Shown: positions 49,164 to 59,533, counted from the stretch's first letter. The stretch is DNA of 64,000 nt from Thioalkalivibrio sp. ALJ7 (GCF_000376865.1 NZ_AQXQ01000012.1:62001-126000), one strand, 5' to 3'. Translations and numbers: made by a program. Notes: a model not told the origin generated them from the letters alone.

Positions 49164-51323
49164 ATGATGGCACAACGTCACCGGATCCCGGCCCGAACTC
49201 TGCATCGCGTGTGGGCGCCTTTCTCCAAGGGCGTTCAGGCGCGGCTTGAAAGCTTCCTGGGCGAGCTTGACGATCGTCTGATGGAGGCCTCCGAGCGCGC
49301 AATCGACTCCCAGCGTTCCGCTCAGAATCTCGCCCTGTCGCGGCAGATCCGCATGGCCGGCGGCGCCATTCTCCAGCATTTTCGTGACCGGCTTCACAAT
49401 GCCGTGACCCCTGAAGAGGCGCCCGAAGAATCCGCTGGCGAGATCGAGCCCGAGCTGAGCCTGATGGACGCGGCCGACACCGAACGCGAGGTGGCCCTGC
49501 GCAAGCTGGTCGCCGGCGCCCGCTCGGTCATGGCGGCCGAGATCGATGCGCTGGAGACCGTCACGCGAGACTACCGCCTGGCCCCCACGCCCGAGGATGC
49601 CCCGTGGCATCCACACGCGCTAGGCGAGGCCTTTCTCGAGGCATTGGAGGCAGTGCCCCTGCCGCCGGAAGACTGCCTGATGCTGCTGCACTGGTTCGAC
49701 CGCGACGTGATCCGCGAGCTGCAGCCGGAGATGCAGACCCTGCTGCAGGCATTTCGCGACGCTGGCTTCACCGTACCCGAGGCGCGTTCCAGCGCCCGCA
49801 CCCGTCCAGGTGCCACGGCGCCCTCCGGACCCGCGGCTCAGGGACCCGTGGGCGGTGATGGACCGCCACCCACCGGCGCCTATGGACCCGCCAGCGGCCC
49901 CGCCGGTGGCGCGGGCAACTGGGCACAATTCGGCTACCAGGTCCCCGTCGCCGGACAGGTCATCACCACCACCGGCGCCGCTCCGACCGGGGCAGGCGGT
50001 TACGCCTCGCCCGGCGAGGCAGTCGCAACGGTGCTCAACAGTGCCTCGCCCAGCACCCTGGAACCTTTCGTGATGGACTTGCTGCAGGGTCTGTTCGACA
50101 TGATCCTGAAGCGCGACGACCTCAATCCGGCATTGCGGGAACCACTGTCGGACCTCCAGATCCCGCTGGTGCGCATTGCGATGCGCGAAACGCACTTTTT
50201 CCGCGACCGCAGCCACCCGGCCCGGCAGATGACCGGGCTGCTGCTGAATATTGCGCTGCGCATTGATCCCGACCTGCCGCTGGACGATGCGCGCCAGCTC
50301 CCCCTTAGCCGCCTGGTCTTCGAAAACGTCGAGCGCGTACGCAACGAAGGCCTCGGCGATAGCGAGGCCTATGAAGAGGCACTGACCCGGCTACAGGACG
50401 ACCTGGCCGAGGTCGAGGAAAAGATCGTCCACCAGGCAGCAAACGAACAGGCCGAGGCCCAAAGAGAAGAACGCACGCTGGAGATCACCTACGACGTGGA
50501 AACCACGGTGGAACGCACCGTGATCTCCATGGGACAGGACATCCCCGACGAGGCGCGCGAGCAGCTAATGGACGCCTGGGTCCCGCTGATGACGGCGCAG
50601 AAGACCGCCGCGGCAGAGGACGACCGCTCCGACGAGAGCCCCGCGGCCGCAGCCGGCGACGGGGAAGCGGCGGGCGACAACGATGGCATGGCCTTGCTGC
50701 ACGAACTGCTGGCGTTGATGCAGCAAGAACCCGACTTTCAGAAGTCCGCTCCGCTACTGGCCCGAATCCGCGGCTTCCTCGATAGCGCCCCGCTTTCCAA
50801 GGAGGAGCGCGCCCGGATCAAGCAGGACCTGGTCAGCGCCCACCTGGTGGCTGCCGGGAAGCGCCGCTCGGCACCAACGGAAAGCAACGAGTCCGATGCG
50901 TCCAAGAGCGGGGGCGCGGCAGATCGCGCCCCCGAGTCGAGCGAGGAGCGTCTGGACCAGGCGCGCAAGCGGGCGGCCAGCCGCAGCGGCGCCGTCTTTG
51001 GCAGCTCGCCGCGCCATGCCGATGACGACCCGTCCCTGATGCGCGACCACGACGACGAGCACGTCGAGCATGCCGACAACCTGATCTCCGGCACCTGGAT
51101 CCAGTTCACCTCCCCGGCCGGCACCAAGGTCACCCGTATGAAGCTCGTCTGGCGCGGCAGCCATGCCGGCCGGCTGCTGTTCACCGATGCCGCTGGCCGC
51201 TCCAAGCGACAGCACAGCATCCAGGGCCTGGCCCACGAGTTCCGCAGTGGGCGCGCGCAGATCATCCCCGAGGAATCTCTGTTCGACCATTTGATGGATC
51301 AACGCCTCGGCCAGACCGGCTGA
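49164..51323 (+). CDS. DUF1631 family protein
   Basis: 719 residues from the ATG at 49164; a GTG at 49140 and an ATG one codon later are alternatives and no clear ribosome-binding site decides. N-terminal region (FSKGVQARLESFLGELDDRLMEASERA), a Gly/Pro/Ala-rich linker (about 230-300), the DUF1631 core (SLEPFVMDLLQGLFDMILKRDDLNPALREPLSDLQIPL), an acidic linker, and a C-terminal PilZ-like beta domain (GTWIQFTSPAGTKVTRMKLVWRG). DUF1631 proteins are cytoplasmic, of unknown function and often linked to c-di-GMP or motility. Divergent from the methyltransferase gene. Confidence 0.85.
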   Translation: MMAQRHRIPARTLHRVWAPFSKGVQARLESFLGELDDRLMEASERAIDSQRSAQNLALSRQIRMAGGAILQHFRDRLHNAVTPEEAPEESAGEIEPELSLMDAADTEREVALRKLVAGARSVMAAEIDALETVTRDYRLAPTPEDAPWHPHALGEAFLEALEAVPLPPEDCLMLLHWFDRDVIRELQPEMQTLLQAFRDAGFTVPEARSSARTRPGATAPSGPAAQGPVGGDGPPPTGAYGPASGPAGGAGNWAQFGYQVPVAGQVITTTGAAPTGAGGYASPGEAVATVLNSASPSTLEPFVMDLLQGLFDMILKRDDLNPALREPLSDLQIPLVRIAMRETHFFRDRSHPARQMTGLLLNIALRIDPDLPLDDARQLPLSRLVFENVERVRNEGLGDSEAYEEALTRLQDDLAEVEEKIVHQAANEQAEAQREERTLEITYDVETTVERTVISMGQDIPDEAREQLMDAWVPLMTAQKTAAAEDDRSDESPAAAAGDGEAAGDNDGMALLHELLALMQQEPDFQKSAPLLARIRGFLDSAPLSKEERARIKQDLVSAHLVAAGKRRSAPTESNESDASKSGGAADRAPESSEERLDQARKRAASRSGAVFGSSPRHADDDPSLMRDHDDEHVEHADNLISGTWIQFTSPAGTKVTRMKLVWRGSHAGRLLFTDAAGRSKRQHSIQGLAHEFRSGRAQIIPEESLFDHLMDQRLGQTG

Positions 51324-51416
51324 ACGTTTGCCTGACCCGCCACCGGGAACCCTTCATCGCCGGACCTTTTCCCCGCGCCAGCGGTCCATCTTCCGAAACC
51401 ACTCTCGGAAACGCCG

Positions 51417-51947
51417 ATGCCTCGCACATTGACCGCCCTGCTCGCAGGCCTGGCCCTGGGGATTTTGATGACCGGATGCAGCTCGCCGCAGAAGATGCCC
51501 ACCGTCGATCACGTCGATCTCGAACGCTACATGGGCGATTGGTACGTGATCGCGAACATCCCGACCTTCCTCGAGCGCGATGCCTACAACGCCCTGGAGC
51601 AGTACGCGCTGAACGACGACGGCACCATCGACACCACCTTCTCGTTCAACAAGGGCGGCTTCGACGGCCCTCGCCGTGAGTACAACCCCACCGGCTTCGT
51701 GCGGAGCGACAACAACGCCGAATGGGGCATGCGCTTTGTCTGGCCCTTCAAGGCTGAGTTTCTCATCGTTTATCTTGACGAGGACTACAGCCAGACCGTG
51801 ATCGGTCGCAGCAAGCGTGACTACGTCTGGATCATGGCGCGCGAGCCGGAGATGCCCGAGGAGGACTACCAGTCCATCCTCGCCTACCTGGACGAACTCG
51901 GCTACGACACCGATGCCATCCAGCGCGTACCGCAGCGCTGGGACTAA
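51417..51947 (+). CDS. blc: Outer-membrane lipocalin lipoprotein (Blc-like)
   Basis: 176 residues. Lipoprotein signal with lipobox LMTGC (Cys about residue 21). Lipocalin motif YMGDWYVIANIPTFLER (GxWY) and late DYVWIMAREPEMPEEDY like Blc. Single domain of normal length. Bacterial lipocalins bind lysophospholipids or other lipids at the outer membrane and are induced by envelope stress. Monocistronic, 93 bases after the DUF1631 gene. Confidence 0.92.
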   Translation: MPRTLTALLAGLALGILMTGCSSPQKMPTVDHVDLERYMGDWYVIANIPTFLERDAYNALEQYALNDDGTIDTTFSFNKGGFDGPRREYNPTGFVRSDNNAEWGMRFVWPFKAEFLIVYLDEDYSQTVIGRSKRDYVWIMAREPEMPEEDYQSILAYLDELGYDTDAIQRVPQRWD

Positions 51948-51965
51948 ACAGGCTCGCGTGCGCCG

Positions 51966-52070
51966 GGAATCCGCGCCCGCGATTGCCGCAGCCCCTGCGG
52001 GGCCTCGCAATGACGAGCCCCTGTATTGAGAGATGGTCATCGCGAGGCGCAACGCGCCGTGACGACCTCC
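51966..52070. repeat. Intergenic repeat with CCTCGCAATGACGA-type palindrome
   Basis: Between the lipocalin and hydantoinase genes lies CCTCGCAATGACGA (about 52002-52016) and, inverted, TCATCGCGAGG (about 52034-52045). The CGTCATTGCGAGG unit is a widespread class of intergenic repeat in many bacterial genomes. The two halves can form an imperfect stem. Probably a mobile or REP-like element; also the 3' end region for both converging genes. Confidence 0.6.
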
Positions 52071-52127
52071 AGAGAAACCCTCTTGAAGAAGAGAGCCACA
52101 AGCCCATGGCGGGCTGCCGCGGGGCCT

Positions 52128-55100
52128 TCACGTCCGGCCGAAGCCACCCCCGCCAGGCGTGTGAATCTCGATTGCATCGCCCGGCTCGACCTCGCACCGG
52201 TCGCAACCCTCCATCCGCTCGCGGCGACCGTCTGCACGCAGGATCGCGTCCTCACCCAGCGCACCCGATTCGCCCCCTTCCAGGCCAAAAGGCGGCACCC
52301 GACGCCGGTTCGCCAGCAGTACGACTTCCATCGCCTGATCAAAACCCAGGCGTCGGATCACGCCGTCTCCGCCCCGATGTCGCCCCTTTCCACCCGAGCC
52401 GCGGCGATAGGCAAAGCGCTCCACACGCACCGGGAATCGGCTCTCCAGCACCTCGGGATCAGTCAGACGCGAGTTGGTCATGTGCGTCTGCACCGCGCTG
52501 GCGCCATCGAAATCCGGCCCCGCCCCGGCGCCCCCGGCAATGGTCTCGTAGTACTGGTGCTCGGCATTGCCAAAGGTCAGGTTGTTCATCGTGCCCTGGG
52601 CCGCGGCCTGCATCCCCAGCGCCCCGAACAGGGCATCGGTGACCACCTGCGAGGTCTCCACGTTGCCCGCCACCACTGCGGCCGGGGGCTCGGGGTTCAG
52701 CAGACAGCCCTTCGGAATCACCAGGTCCACCGGCTCCAGGCAGCCGTCATTCAGCGGTATAGCGTCTTCCAGTAGCGTGCGCAGCACGTACAGCGTCGCC
52801 GCTCGCACGATCGAGGCCGGGGCATTGAAGTTGTCCCCGCGCGCCGCCGAGGTGCCGGTAAAGTCGATGCGCAACCGGTCACCAGTGTGCTCCACCGCCA
52901 CATGAACCTCGGCGCCATTGTCCAGTGCGTAGACGAACGACCCGGGGGAGAGCCGGGGGATCAGCCGCTGCACCGCTTCACGGGCGTTATCCAGGACATG
53001 ACGCATGTAGGCCGTGACCACCCCGAGCCCGTACTCGTCCAGCAGCCGCCCGAGCTCCTCCACCCCCTTGCGGTTGGCCGCCACCTGAGCTTGTAGATCG
53101 GCCCGATTCTGCTCTGGGTTGCGCGCCGGCCATTCGGCCTCCGTCAGCCGGGCGCGCAATGCGTCCGCGGCGAACTGCCCGTCGCGCAGCAGCCGGGTTG
53201 GCGGGATCAGCACGCCCTCCTCGGCGAGCGTGCTGGAGAAGGCCGGCATCGACCCTGGGGTGATCCCGCCGACATCCGCATGATGCCCGCGCGAGGCCAC
53301 ATAGAAGGCCAACTCCGCCGAACGGTCCTGCAGATTCTCGGTCGCCGCGCCGGTGTCATCCACGAACACGGGCGTGACCACGGTGATGTCCGGCAGATGG
53401 GTGCCCCCGTTGTATGGGTCATTCAGCACATAGGCATCCCCGGGGCGCAGGTCATCCGCAAAGGCCTCCGCCACCGCACGCACGCTCGCCCCCATCGAGC
53501 CCAGGTGCACTGGCATGTGCGGGGCATTCGCCACCAGGTGGCCGTCGGCGTCGAACAGCGCACAGGAGAAGTCCAGGCGCTCCTTGATATTCACCGAGTG
53601 CGCGGTGTTGCGCAGGGTGAAGCCCATCTGGTCGGCGATCGCCATGAAGCGATTGTTGAAAACCTCCAGCAACACGGGATCGCGCACCGCATCCGCGGCC
53701 GGACGCTCGGCGCTCCGACCACTCGCCTCGGCACGATCCAGGCGCAGCGTCCCGTCGGGCTCGATCCGCCCATCCCAGCCGGGCTCCAGCACCAGGGTCG
53801 CGGTGGATTCGATCACGATGGCCGGCCCGGCAAGGCGCATGCCCGGCTGCAACGCCTCGCGCCGGTAGAGCGGCACATCCCGGCACGTGCCAGCGACTAC
53901 CATCTGCACGCAGTCGGCCTCCGGCGCCGCCCCGACCGAGGCCGTCCTACGAGCCGCTGACTTGGCTTCCACGGGATCGGCTGCAGCGATGGCCTCGGCC
54001 GCCGCAATCGCCACCACCAGCTCGCGATCCGGTGGGGCAAAGCCGTAGCGGTCACGGTAGGCGGTCGCGAACGCCTGCATCATCGCATCGAGGTCGCCAG
54101 CAGGAACCTCCAGCGCGGTATCGGAGCCGGCCAGGCGCAGGTGCAGACGCTGCTCGACCCGCATCGACGCGGCCGCCACACCCTGCTCCGCCAACGCCGC
54201 CGTCGCCGCCTCGCCCTCGGCCGCCAGCGCCTGCTTGATCGCGGGCAGGTGCTCGGTATCCAGGGGTTGTTCCAGGCTGCGCTCGCGCAATGCTCGCAGC
54301 TCGCCCAGGCCCATGCCGTAGGCCGACAGCACGCCACCCAGCGGATGGAACAGGATATGCCGCATACCCAGCTGCTCGGCGACGCGGCAGGCATGCTGCC
54401 CGCCGGCCCCGCCAAAGCACACCAGGGCATAGCGCGAGACATCGTGCCCGCGCTGCACCGAGATGGTCTTGATCGCCTGCGCCATGTGCTCCACCGCGAT
54501 CTGCAACAGACCCTCGGCCAGCGCCTCCGGGGTCGGGCCCTCGTCGGCGGCTTGCGCGACCGCATCCGCCAGTTCGGCGAATTGCTGCTTCACCGGCTCG
54601 GGGTCCAGGGGTCGGTCCCGATCCGGGCCGAACACGGCCGGGAAGTATTCCGGGCGCAGCCGCCCCAGCAGCAGGTTACAGTCGGTTACCGTCAACGGCC
54701 CTCCCTGCCCGTAGCACGCCGGGCCAGGCCGGGCGCCAGCCGATTCCGGGCCCACGCGCAGGCGGATCCCGTCGAAGCGGCAGATCGAGCCGCCCCCTGC
54801 CGCCACGGTGTGGATGTCCAGCATCGGTACCCGCAGCCGGGCCCCTGCGACTTCGCTCTCCTGGCGCCGCTCCAATTCGCCCGCCAGGTGCGCGACATCG
54901 GTGGAGGTCCCGCCCATGTCGAAGGTAATCAGGCGATCGAAGCCCAGCGGCTGCGCGGTCTTCAGCGCGCCGACAATGCCCCCGGCCGGGCCGGACAGGA
55001 TTGCGTCACGACCGCGAAAGCGCGCGGCATCGACCAGACCGCCATGCGACTGCATGAAACGCAGCGGCACCTCTCCCAGCTCGCCGGCGACCTGATCGAC

Positions 55101-55778
55101 GTAGCGGCGCAGAACCGGCGACAGGTAGGCATCGACCACCGTGGTCTCGCCGCGCGGCACCAGTTTGATTAACGGGCTGGTCGCGTGGCTGGTGACCACC
55201 TCGGCAAACCCCACCTCCCGAGCGAGGGCGGCGACCGCCTGCTCGTGGGCGGGATAGCGATACCCATGCAGGCAGACGATGGCCACGGCGCGAATCCCAG
55301 CGTCCAGCGCTGCCTGCAGTCGCGGGCGCAGCGCCTCCAGGTCCGGCGCTTGCAACACCTGCCCGGCCGCATTCACACGCTCCCGTACCGGCTCGACGCG
55401 GTCATAGACCGGTGGCGGCAGGCGGATCGCGCGGGCAAACAGGTCGGGCCGGGCCTGATGGCCGATGGCCAGCGTGTCCTCCAGCCCCTCGCTGATCACC
55501 AGCAGTGCCGGCTCGCCCTTGCGCTCCAGCAGGGCGTTGGTGGCCACCGTGGTGCCCATGCGCACCTCGTGAATCGCCTCCGTCGGGATGGCCGCGTCGC
55601 CCGCCAGACCGAGCAGATCGCGGATGCCCTGTACGGCGGCATCCGCGTACGCCTCCGGGTTCTCCGATAGCAACTTGCGAGTGTGCAATCGGCCTTCCGG
55701 GTCGCGCGCTACCAGGTCGGTAAAGGTCCCGCCCCGGTCGACCCAGAAATCCCATCCTGTCAGGCTATTGCGGTGCAT
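52128..55778 (-). CDS. Fused hydantoinase/5-oxoprolinase (HyuA-HyuB type)
   Basis: 1216 residues from the ATG at 55776-55778, with GGAG six bases upstream. Residues about 10-690 form the HyuA ATP-grasp/actin-like half: [42 protein letters not shown] and GGAGGQHAC. Residues about 715-1216 form the HyuB half: [28 protein letters not shown] and GGGGFGRT at the end. Single-chain proteins of this size hydrolyse 5-oxo-L-proline with ATP (OplAH/eukaryotic type) or N-methylhydantoin. It stands alone between an intergenic repeat and a divergent membrane protein. Confidence 0.92.
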   Translation of the reverse strand: MHRNSLTGWDFWVDRGGTFTDLVARDPEGRLHTRKLLSENPEAYADAAVQGIRDLLGLAGDAAIPTEAIHEVRMGTTVATNALLERKGEPALLVISEGLEDTLAIGHQARPDLFARAIRLPPPVYDRVEPVRERVNAAGQVLQAPDLEALRPRLQAALDAGIRAVAIVCLHGYRYPAHEQAVAALAREVGFAEVVTSHATSPLIKLVPRGETTVVDAYLSPVLRRYVDQVAGELGEVPLRFMQSHGGLVDAARFRGRDAILSGPAGGIVGALKTAQPLGFDRLITFDMGGTSTDVAHLAGELERRQESEVAGARLRVPMLDIHTVAAGGGSICRFDGIRLRVGPESAGARPGPACYGQGGPLTVTDCNLLLGRLRPEYFPAVFGPDRDRPLDPEPVKQQFAELADAVAQAADEGPTPEALAEGLLQIAVEHMAQAIKTISVQRGHDVSRYALVCFGGAGGQHACRVAEQLGMRHILFHPLGGVLSAYGMGLGELRALRERSLEQPLDTEHLPAIKQALAAEGEAATAALAEQGVAAASMRVEQRLHLRLAGSDTALEVPAGDLDAMMQAFATAYRDRYGFAPPDRELVVAIAAAEAIAAADPVEAKSAARRTASVGAAPEADCVQMVVAGTCRDVPLYRREALQPGMRLAGPAIVIESTATLVLEPGWDGRIEPDGTLRLDRAEASGRSAERPAADAVRDPVLLEVFNNRFMAIADQMGFTLRNTAHSVNIKERLDFSCALFDADGHLVANAPHMPVHLGSMGASVRAVAEAFADDLRPGDAYVLNDPYNGGTHLPDITVVTPVFVDDTGAATENLQDRSAELAFYVASRGHHADVGGITPGSMPAFSSTLAEEGVLIPPTRLLRDGQFAADALRARLTEAEWPARNPEQNRADLQAQVAANRKGVEELGRLLDEYGLGVVTAYMRHVLDNAREAVQRLIPRLSPGSFVYALDNGAEVHVAVEHTGDRLRIDFTGTSAARGDNFNAPASIVRAATLYVLRTLLEDAIPLNDGCLEPVDLVIPKGCLLNPEPPAAVVAGNVETSQVVTDALFGALGMQAAAQGTMNNLTFGNAEHQYYETIAGGAGAGPDFDGASAVQTHMTNSRLTDPEVLESRFPVRVERFAYRRGSGGKGRHRGGDGVIRRLGFDQAMEVVLLANRRRVPPFGLEGGESGALGEDAILRADGRRERMEGCDRCEVEPGDAIEIHTPGGGGFGRT

Positions 55779-55874
55779 GAATCTCCGTGAGCCTTTCGCC
55801 ACGCGAACTTGCCCGGCGCCCGCCGGTCGCAGGCTCGAACCAATCGCGTCCGCCACAAAGGAATTTGGTCCCGC

Positions 55875-57002
55875 ATGGATCCCATCACCCACGCCAGTTT
55901 GGGCGCCGTCGTTGGCGGCCTCGTACTCGGCTCCCGCCTCGGGCGGAAGGCCGTGTTGTTAGGTGCCGCCGTTGCGCTGCTGCCGGACCTCGATACCTTC
56001 ATAGCTTACGGGGATGAGCTCTCCGATTTCATCTATCACCGGGGCGTCACCCACTCGGTCCTGTTCCATCTCGTGTTCGCGACCGCGATTGCGGCCCTGC
56101 TGGCGCGACTGCCGCGCACCAGGGAGATTGGATTCGGCCGCTGGTGGCTCTTTCTGTTTCTGGTCCTGGCGACGCATGCCGTCAATGATCTGTTGACGAC
56201 CTATGGGACGCAGATCCTGTGGCCCTTGCCGGTAGGCCCGTTGTCGACCGGCTCGATCTTCGTGATCGATCCGTTTTACACGCTGCCACTGCTCGTCGCG
56301 GCCATCGGTGCGTTGTTCTACCGCTTTGCGCCCCGCTTGCTGGTCGCCGGTCTGGTGTTGTCGACGCTCTACGCCGGTTCCGGCCTGGCCCTGAAGGCCT
56401 GGATCGACCACCGCATCCAGCCTGTGCTGACGGCGATGGAGCTGGACGAACAGCCCCGGCTCGTGCAGCCGACCCCGTTCAATCTGCTGCTGTGGCGGAT
56501 CACGGTGATCAACGACGATGAGTTCTTGGAGGCCTGGGTCGGGATCTTCGACACCCCGATCCGCCCCGACTTCGAGCGCTTCGAACGCGGTGATCGCGAG
56601 CTTCGCGAGGCCGTACTGGCACTGGAGGATGGTCAGCGTCTGCAAGGGTTCTCAGGTGACTTCCTGCGTTTTCACCGCGCCGAACGCCCGGACGAGCCCG
56701 ACCGTCTGGTCGCGACCGACATCCGACTGGGCGCTCCCGGTTATTTCCCGTTCGGTTTCGAACTGGCACAAGAAATCGATGGCGAATGGCAGTCTGTCAC
56801 ACCACGGCGTGTCGCCGAATCCACTCGTGGTGAACGTCTGGACGCCATCCAGGCCATCGTTCGGCGCATCGTCGACCCGGAAGGGGCCCCCTGCATGATG
56901 GACCTGGCCGAACCCGATTACGCCATCGAGCAGCCGCCCCCGCGCTGCCGCATGGACTGGCCCTCGTCCGCTGCCCCGAGCGCCGATGCGGAACGGCCAT
57001 GA
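55875..57002 (+). CDS. DUF457/YdjM-type membrane metal-dependent hydrolase
   Basis: 375 residues from the ATG at 55875; the upstream frame overlaps the divergent oxoprolinase promoter. DUF457 domain (1-180) with metal-ligand motifs [30 protein letters not shown] and [12 protein letters not shown], and four to five helices. The C-terminal 190 residues are soluble ([23 protein letters not shown]). Members are annotated as metal-dependent hydrolases of unknown substrate. The end overlaps the HNH gene by four bases. Confidence 0.88.
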   Translation: MDPITHASLGAVVGGLVLGSRLGRKAVLLGAAVALLPDLDTFIAYGDELSDFIYHRGVTHSVLFHLVFATAIAALLARLPRTREIGFGRWWLFLFLVLATHAVNDLLTTYGTQILWPLPVGPLSTGSIFVIDPFYTLPLLVAAIGALFYRFAPRLLVAGLVLSTLYAGSGLALKAWIDHRIQPVLTAMELDEQPRLVQPTPFNLLLWRITVINDDEFLEAWVGIFDTPIRPDFERFERGDRELREAVLALEDGQRLQGFSGDFLRFHRAERPDEPDRLVATDIRLGAPGYFPFGFELAQEIDGEWQSVTPRRVAESTRGERLDAIQAIVRRIVDPEGAPCMMDLAEPDYAIEQPPPRCRMDWPSSAAPSADAERP

Positions 57003-57325
57003 ACTCAGACGACCCGCAATCGCGGGAGGGAGGCCCGGCCTGCGAACTCTGCGGACGGGTCATGGACGACCTGACACGGCATCATCTGATCCCCCGCAAG
57101 CAGCATCGACGCAAGCGCATCCGTCGCCGCTACAGTCGATCCGAGCGCGAAGGCCGCATTCTGTGGGTCTGTCGGCCCTGCCATGACCACATCCACAAGC
57201 ATTTCGACGAGCAGACCCTGGCCGAACGCCTGAACAGCCGCGAGGCCCTGATCGCCGAACCCGTGATCCGCGACTTCGCGACCTGGATCGCCCGCCACCC
57301 ACCCGGCTTCAAACCACGCGGCTAG
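56999..57325 (+). CDS. Small HNH-type zinc-finger nuclease-like protein
   Basis: 108 residues. CELCGRVMDDLTRHHLIPRKQH ... ILWVCRPCHDHIHKHF gives the HNH beta-beta-alpha metal fold with two CxxC pairs and the catalytic His pair in TRHHLIP. A Lys/Arg-rich insert (RRKRIRRRYSRSERE) is suited to nucleic-acid binding. Translationally coupled to the DUF457 gene (ATGA-type overlap). Stand-alone HNH proteins of this size are common and mostly uncharacterised. Confidence 0.85.
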   Translation: MNSDDPQSREGGPACELCGRVMDDLTRHHLIPRKQHRRKRIRRRYSRSEREGRILWVCRPCHDHIHKHFDEQTLAERLNSREALIAEPVIRDFATWIARHPPGFKPRG

Positions 57326-57965
57326 GCCCCGGGCGCTGGACGGCCACTTTTCGAGCCCCGATCCCTTTCGCCTACGCTGGCGGTAGTTGGCCCCGGTTCG
57401 TCGCCAGTGTTTATGTGCCTTCGGTCTGCCACCTTTGGCTGGTCCCGGTTCATCCTCCGGTGTTTACGTGCCTTCGGTCCACGTACTGCCGAGCGCTGAC
57501 TCGCCAGCGCGCCCCGAGTGACTTCTTTGCTCGTGCAAAGAAGTACCCAAGAAACACGCCCGACTGCCGCGACCCCGGCCCGCTGCGCGGGCCGGGGTTT
57601 CCCTCGCTCCGAGGGTTTTCGCGGGCGGCGCTGAACTCGCTGCGCCTGCGGCTCCGCTCAGACATCCAGCGCCCCGTTTCTATTTAGAATCGTCCCGCGA
57701 AAACCCTCTCCGCTCGGCGCGACGACAACGGGGGGATCAAGGTCAAGACAACGGCCATCCCGACAGTCTTGCCAGTGGAGGATGGCTAGGTCTTCGCACA
57801 TCTGGGGCACGCTCGGCCTTGGGCCGTTGCGTGCCGCGCCTGCGGCGCGGGCGCTGGGGACTTTCAGGCGGCAGGGCTGTTGTGGTGTCGCTGAGCGCCA
57901 CCGGTCGAACCATCGTTTTGAATTATCGAGGGTTCGAATCCCGAAACGTCTAGGGCCAGACATGC
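57326..57965. repeat. Repeat-rich, gene-free spacer before tRNA-Ser
   Basis: No convincing gene is present in 640 bases. It contains an imperfect direct duplication (57387-57430 and 57439-57482), then a row of hairpins: ACTTCTTTGC-TCGT-GCAAAGAAGT (57521-57544), an 11-bp GC stem (57573-57597), and CCCTCG-CTC-CGAGGG followed by TTTT (57601-57619), which could end the upstream transcript. The TTTGCTCGTGCAAAG core recurs in intergenic repeats of many proteobacteria. At 57924-57942 is a 19-base match to the T-arm of the nearby tRNA-Ser. Confidence 0.6.
57601..57619 (+). terminator. Possible terminator after the HNH gene
   Basis: A 6-bp stem CCCTCG/CGAGGG with a 3-base loop, followed by TTTT. It is 275 bases after the HNH stop, inside the repeat region, so its role is uncertain. 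Confidence 0.35.
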
Positions 57966-57989
57966 AAAAGGGGCCACATGGGCCCCCTT
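57966..57989 (-). terminator. Terminator of tRNA-Ser
   Basis: On the minus strand GGGGGCC-CATGT-GGCCCC is followed by TTTTGC. It begins ten bases after the tRNA 3' CCA and fits a Rho-independent terminator. Confidence 0.75.
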
Positions 57990-57998
57990 GCTCAATCT

Positions 57999-58089
57999 TG
58001 GCGGAGAGGGAGGGATTCGAACCCTCGATACGGGGTTACCGTATACACACTTTCCAGGCGTGCGCCTTCGACCGCTCGGCCACCTCTCC
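57999..58089 (-). tRNA. tRNA-Ser (GGA)
   Basis: 91 bases including the encoded CCA. Acceptor arms GGAGAGG and CCTCTCC pair fully; D-arm GCCGAGCGGTCGAAGGC; anticodon loop CTGGAAA with anticodon GGA; a long variable arm (TACGGTAACCCCGTA) as in class II tRNAs; T-arm GAGGGTTCGAATCCCTC. The anticodon reads UCC and UCU serine codons. No pseudogene features. Confidence 0.97.
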
Positions 58090-58186
58090 GGTTTTCCGCA
58101 ACCGCCAGGCGGTCACGAAGCGCGAAATCCTAAACCAGGCGCCGCACCGGCGCAATGGACGGGGCGGAAAACAGGCGTTTGCAGCT

Positions 58187-58516
58187 TCAGCTGCCACCCT
58201 TGCCCGGCAACCCCGGGAAGGCATGGATATTCCCGCCCGACGCACCCGCATCGTGGATACGCGGCGTGCCGACCGCCGTGACCTCGTCGATGCGGATGAG
58301 GGCGTGCATCGGCACATGGAAGCGCTCTACACCCTCAAATTCGTTCCGCAGACGTTCCTCGGACGTATCCACCACCACTTGCGAACGCTCGCCGAACAGC
58401 AAGCCTTCGATGGTCACGAAGCCGTAAAGCTCGTCCTGATACACCTCGCGGGCAAACAATTCGTAGGTCTTGCCATTGTTCAGGAAACTGATTCGATAAC
58501 GTATGTTCTTGTCCAT
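58187..58516 (-). CDS. DUF1820 family protein
   Basis: 109 residues from the ATG at 58514-58516; an ATG three codons earlier is possible. The whole protein matches DUF1820: YRISFLNNGKTYELFAREVYQDELYGFVTIEGLLFGERS, VVVDTSEERLRNEFEGV, and HVPMHALIRIDEVTAVGTPRI. These small cytoplasmic proteins are conserved in gammaproteobacteria and have no known function. Divergent from the AurF-like gene across about 110 bases. Confidence 0.9.
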   Translation of the reverse strand: MDKNIRYRISFLNNGKTYELFAREVYQDELYGFVTIEGLLFGERSQVVVDTSEERLRNEFEGVERFHVPMHALIRIDEVTAVGTPRIHDAGASGGNIHAFPGLPGKGGS

Positions 58517-58626
58517 GGGCTCCATGATGGGGCAGCAACCGCAGATTGCAACGGGTTGGCGTTGGTCCCACGCTTCAGAGCCGGTATGATTCCGGCCTTT
58601 ATCCGCATCGGTCCGGCACGCCAACG

Positions 58627-59487
58627 ATGAATTCCTCCCAGGAGCTGCTCGATCATCTGAGCCGCAACAGCTCGCCCTATCAGGATCCGCTCACGCGGAT
58701 TCGCTGGGATGCGCTGTCGTCGGAGGACTACTGGATCCCCGAAGAGGCCATCTCCCTGTTCGGCACGCCGGAGTATTCGGCGCTCTCCAGCGCGCAGAAA
58801 CGGCGCCTCTCGCAATACGAGTTCCTCTACTTCATCAGTGGCGCACTGTGGCTGGAAGGCTTGTTCATGGAACGCATCTCGCGCATCTCCATGCACTCGA
58901 CCGGCCGACTGGACCGATTGAATTACCGCCTGCACGAACTACGGGAAGAGGCGGGTCACAGCCTGATGTTCATCGAGTTCATGCGCCGCAGCGGCCTGGA
59001 ACTGCCGGAACGGCGTTTCCCGAAGCCGAAACTCGCTACGCTGGTCGGCCGCTTCGCCCCCTTCGAGTCCTCGATCTTCTGGATCGCGGTGATGATCGGC
59101 GAAGAGGTCCCCGACCGGATGAACCGCCTGATCCATCAACGCCGCGACCAGATCAGCCCCACGGTGCACGACGTCGTCACCACCCACATGATCGACGAGG
59201 CCCGCCATATGGCCCATGCCCGCGACACGCTGGAAAGCTGCCTGGACACGCTCCCAGCCTGGCAAAAGGCGACCTACCGTCCCCTGATGCGTCGCGTGTT
59301 CCGCCAGTTCGTGCATGCCTTCTACTACCCCACGGCGGACATCTACCAGCTCGCGGGCCTGCCCGTCGGTCCGGACTACCGCCGCCTGGCACGCGACAAC
59401 CCGAGGCGGGCGGCCTTCATCGACACCTGCGTCGACCCCGCACTGCAAATCCTCCGTGCCCAGGGCCTGGTCCTGAACTGGCGATAA
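58627..59487 (+). CDS. AurF-like diiron oxygenase-family protein
   Basis: 286 residues. Ferritin-like helices with diiron ligand motifs: YFISGALWLEGLFMER, ELREEAGHSLMFIEFMRR (E-E-x-x-H), GEEVPDR and HMIDEARHMAHARD (D-E-x-R-H). This set matches the para-aminobenzoate N-oxygenase AurF family (PF11583), which uses a diiron centre to oxidise amines or other substrates. The start at ATG 58627 follows immediately on a short leader; the substrate is unknown. Monocistronic, 47 bases before mltF. Confidence 0.85.
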   Translation: MNSSQELLDHLSRNSSPYQDPLTRIRWDALSSEDYWIPEEAISLFGTPEYSALSSAQKRRLSQYEFLYFISGALWLEGLFMERISRISMHSTGRLDRLNYRLHELREEAGHSLMFIEFMRRSGLELPERRFPKPKLATLVGRFAPFESSIFWIAVMIGEEVPDRMNRLIHQRRDQISPTVHDVVTTHMIDEARHMAHARDTLESCLDTLPAWQKATYRPLMRRVFRQFVHAFYYPTADIYQLAGLPVGPDYRRLARDNPRRAAFIDTCVDPALQILRAQGLVLNWR

Positions 59488-59533
59488 GAGATCGGTCGCC
59501 CCTCCCCGGCAGTCCCCGTGAGGACGATTGGGT

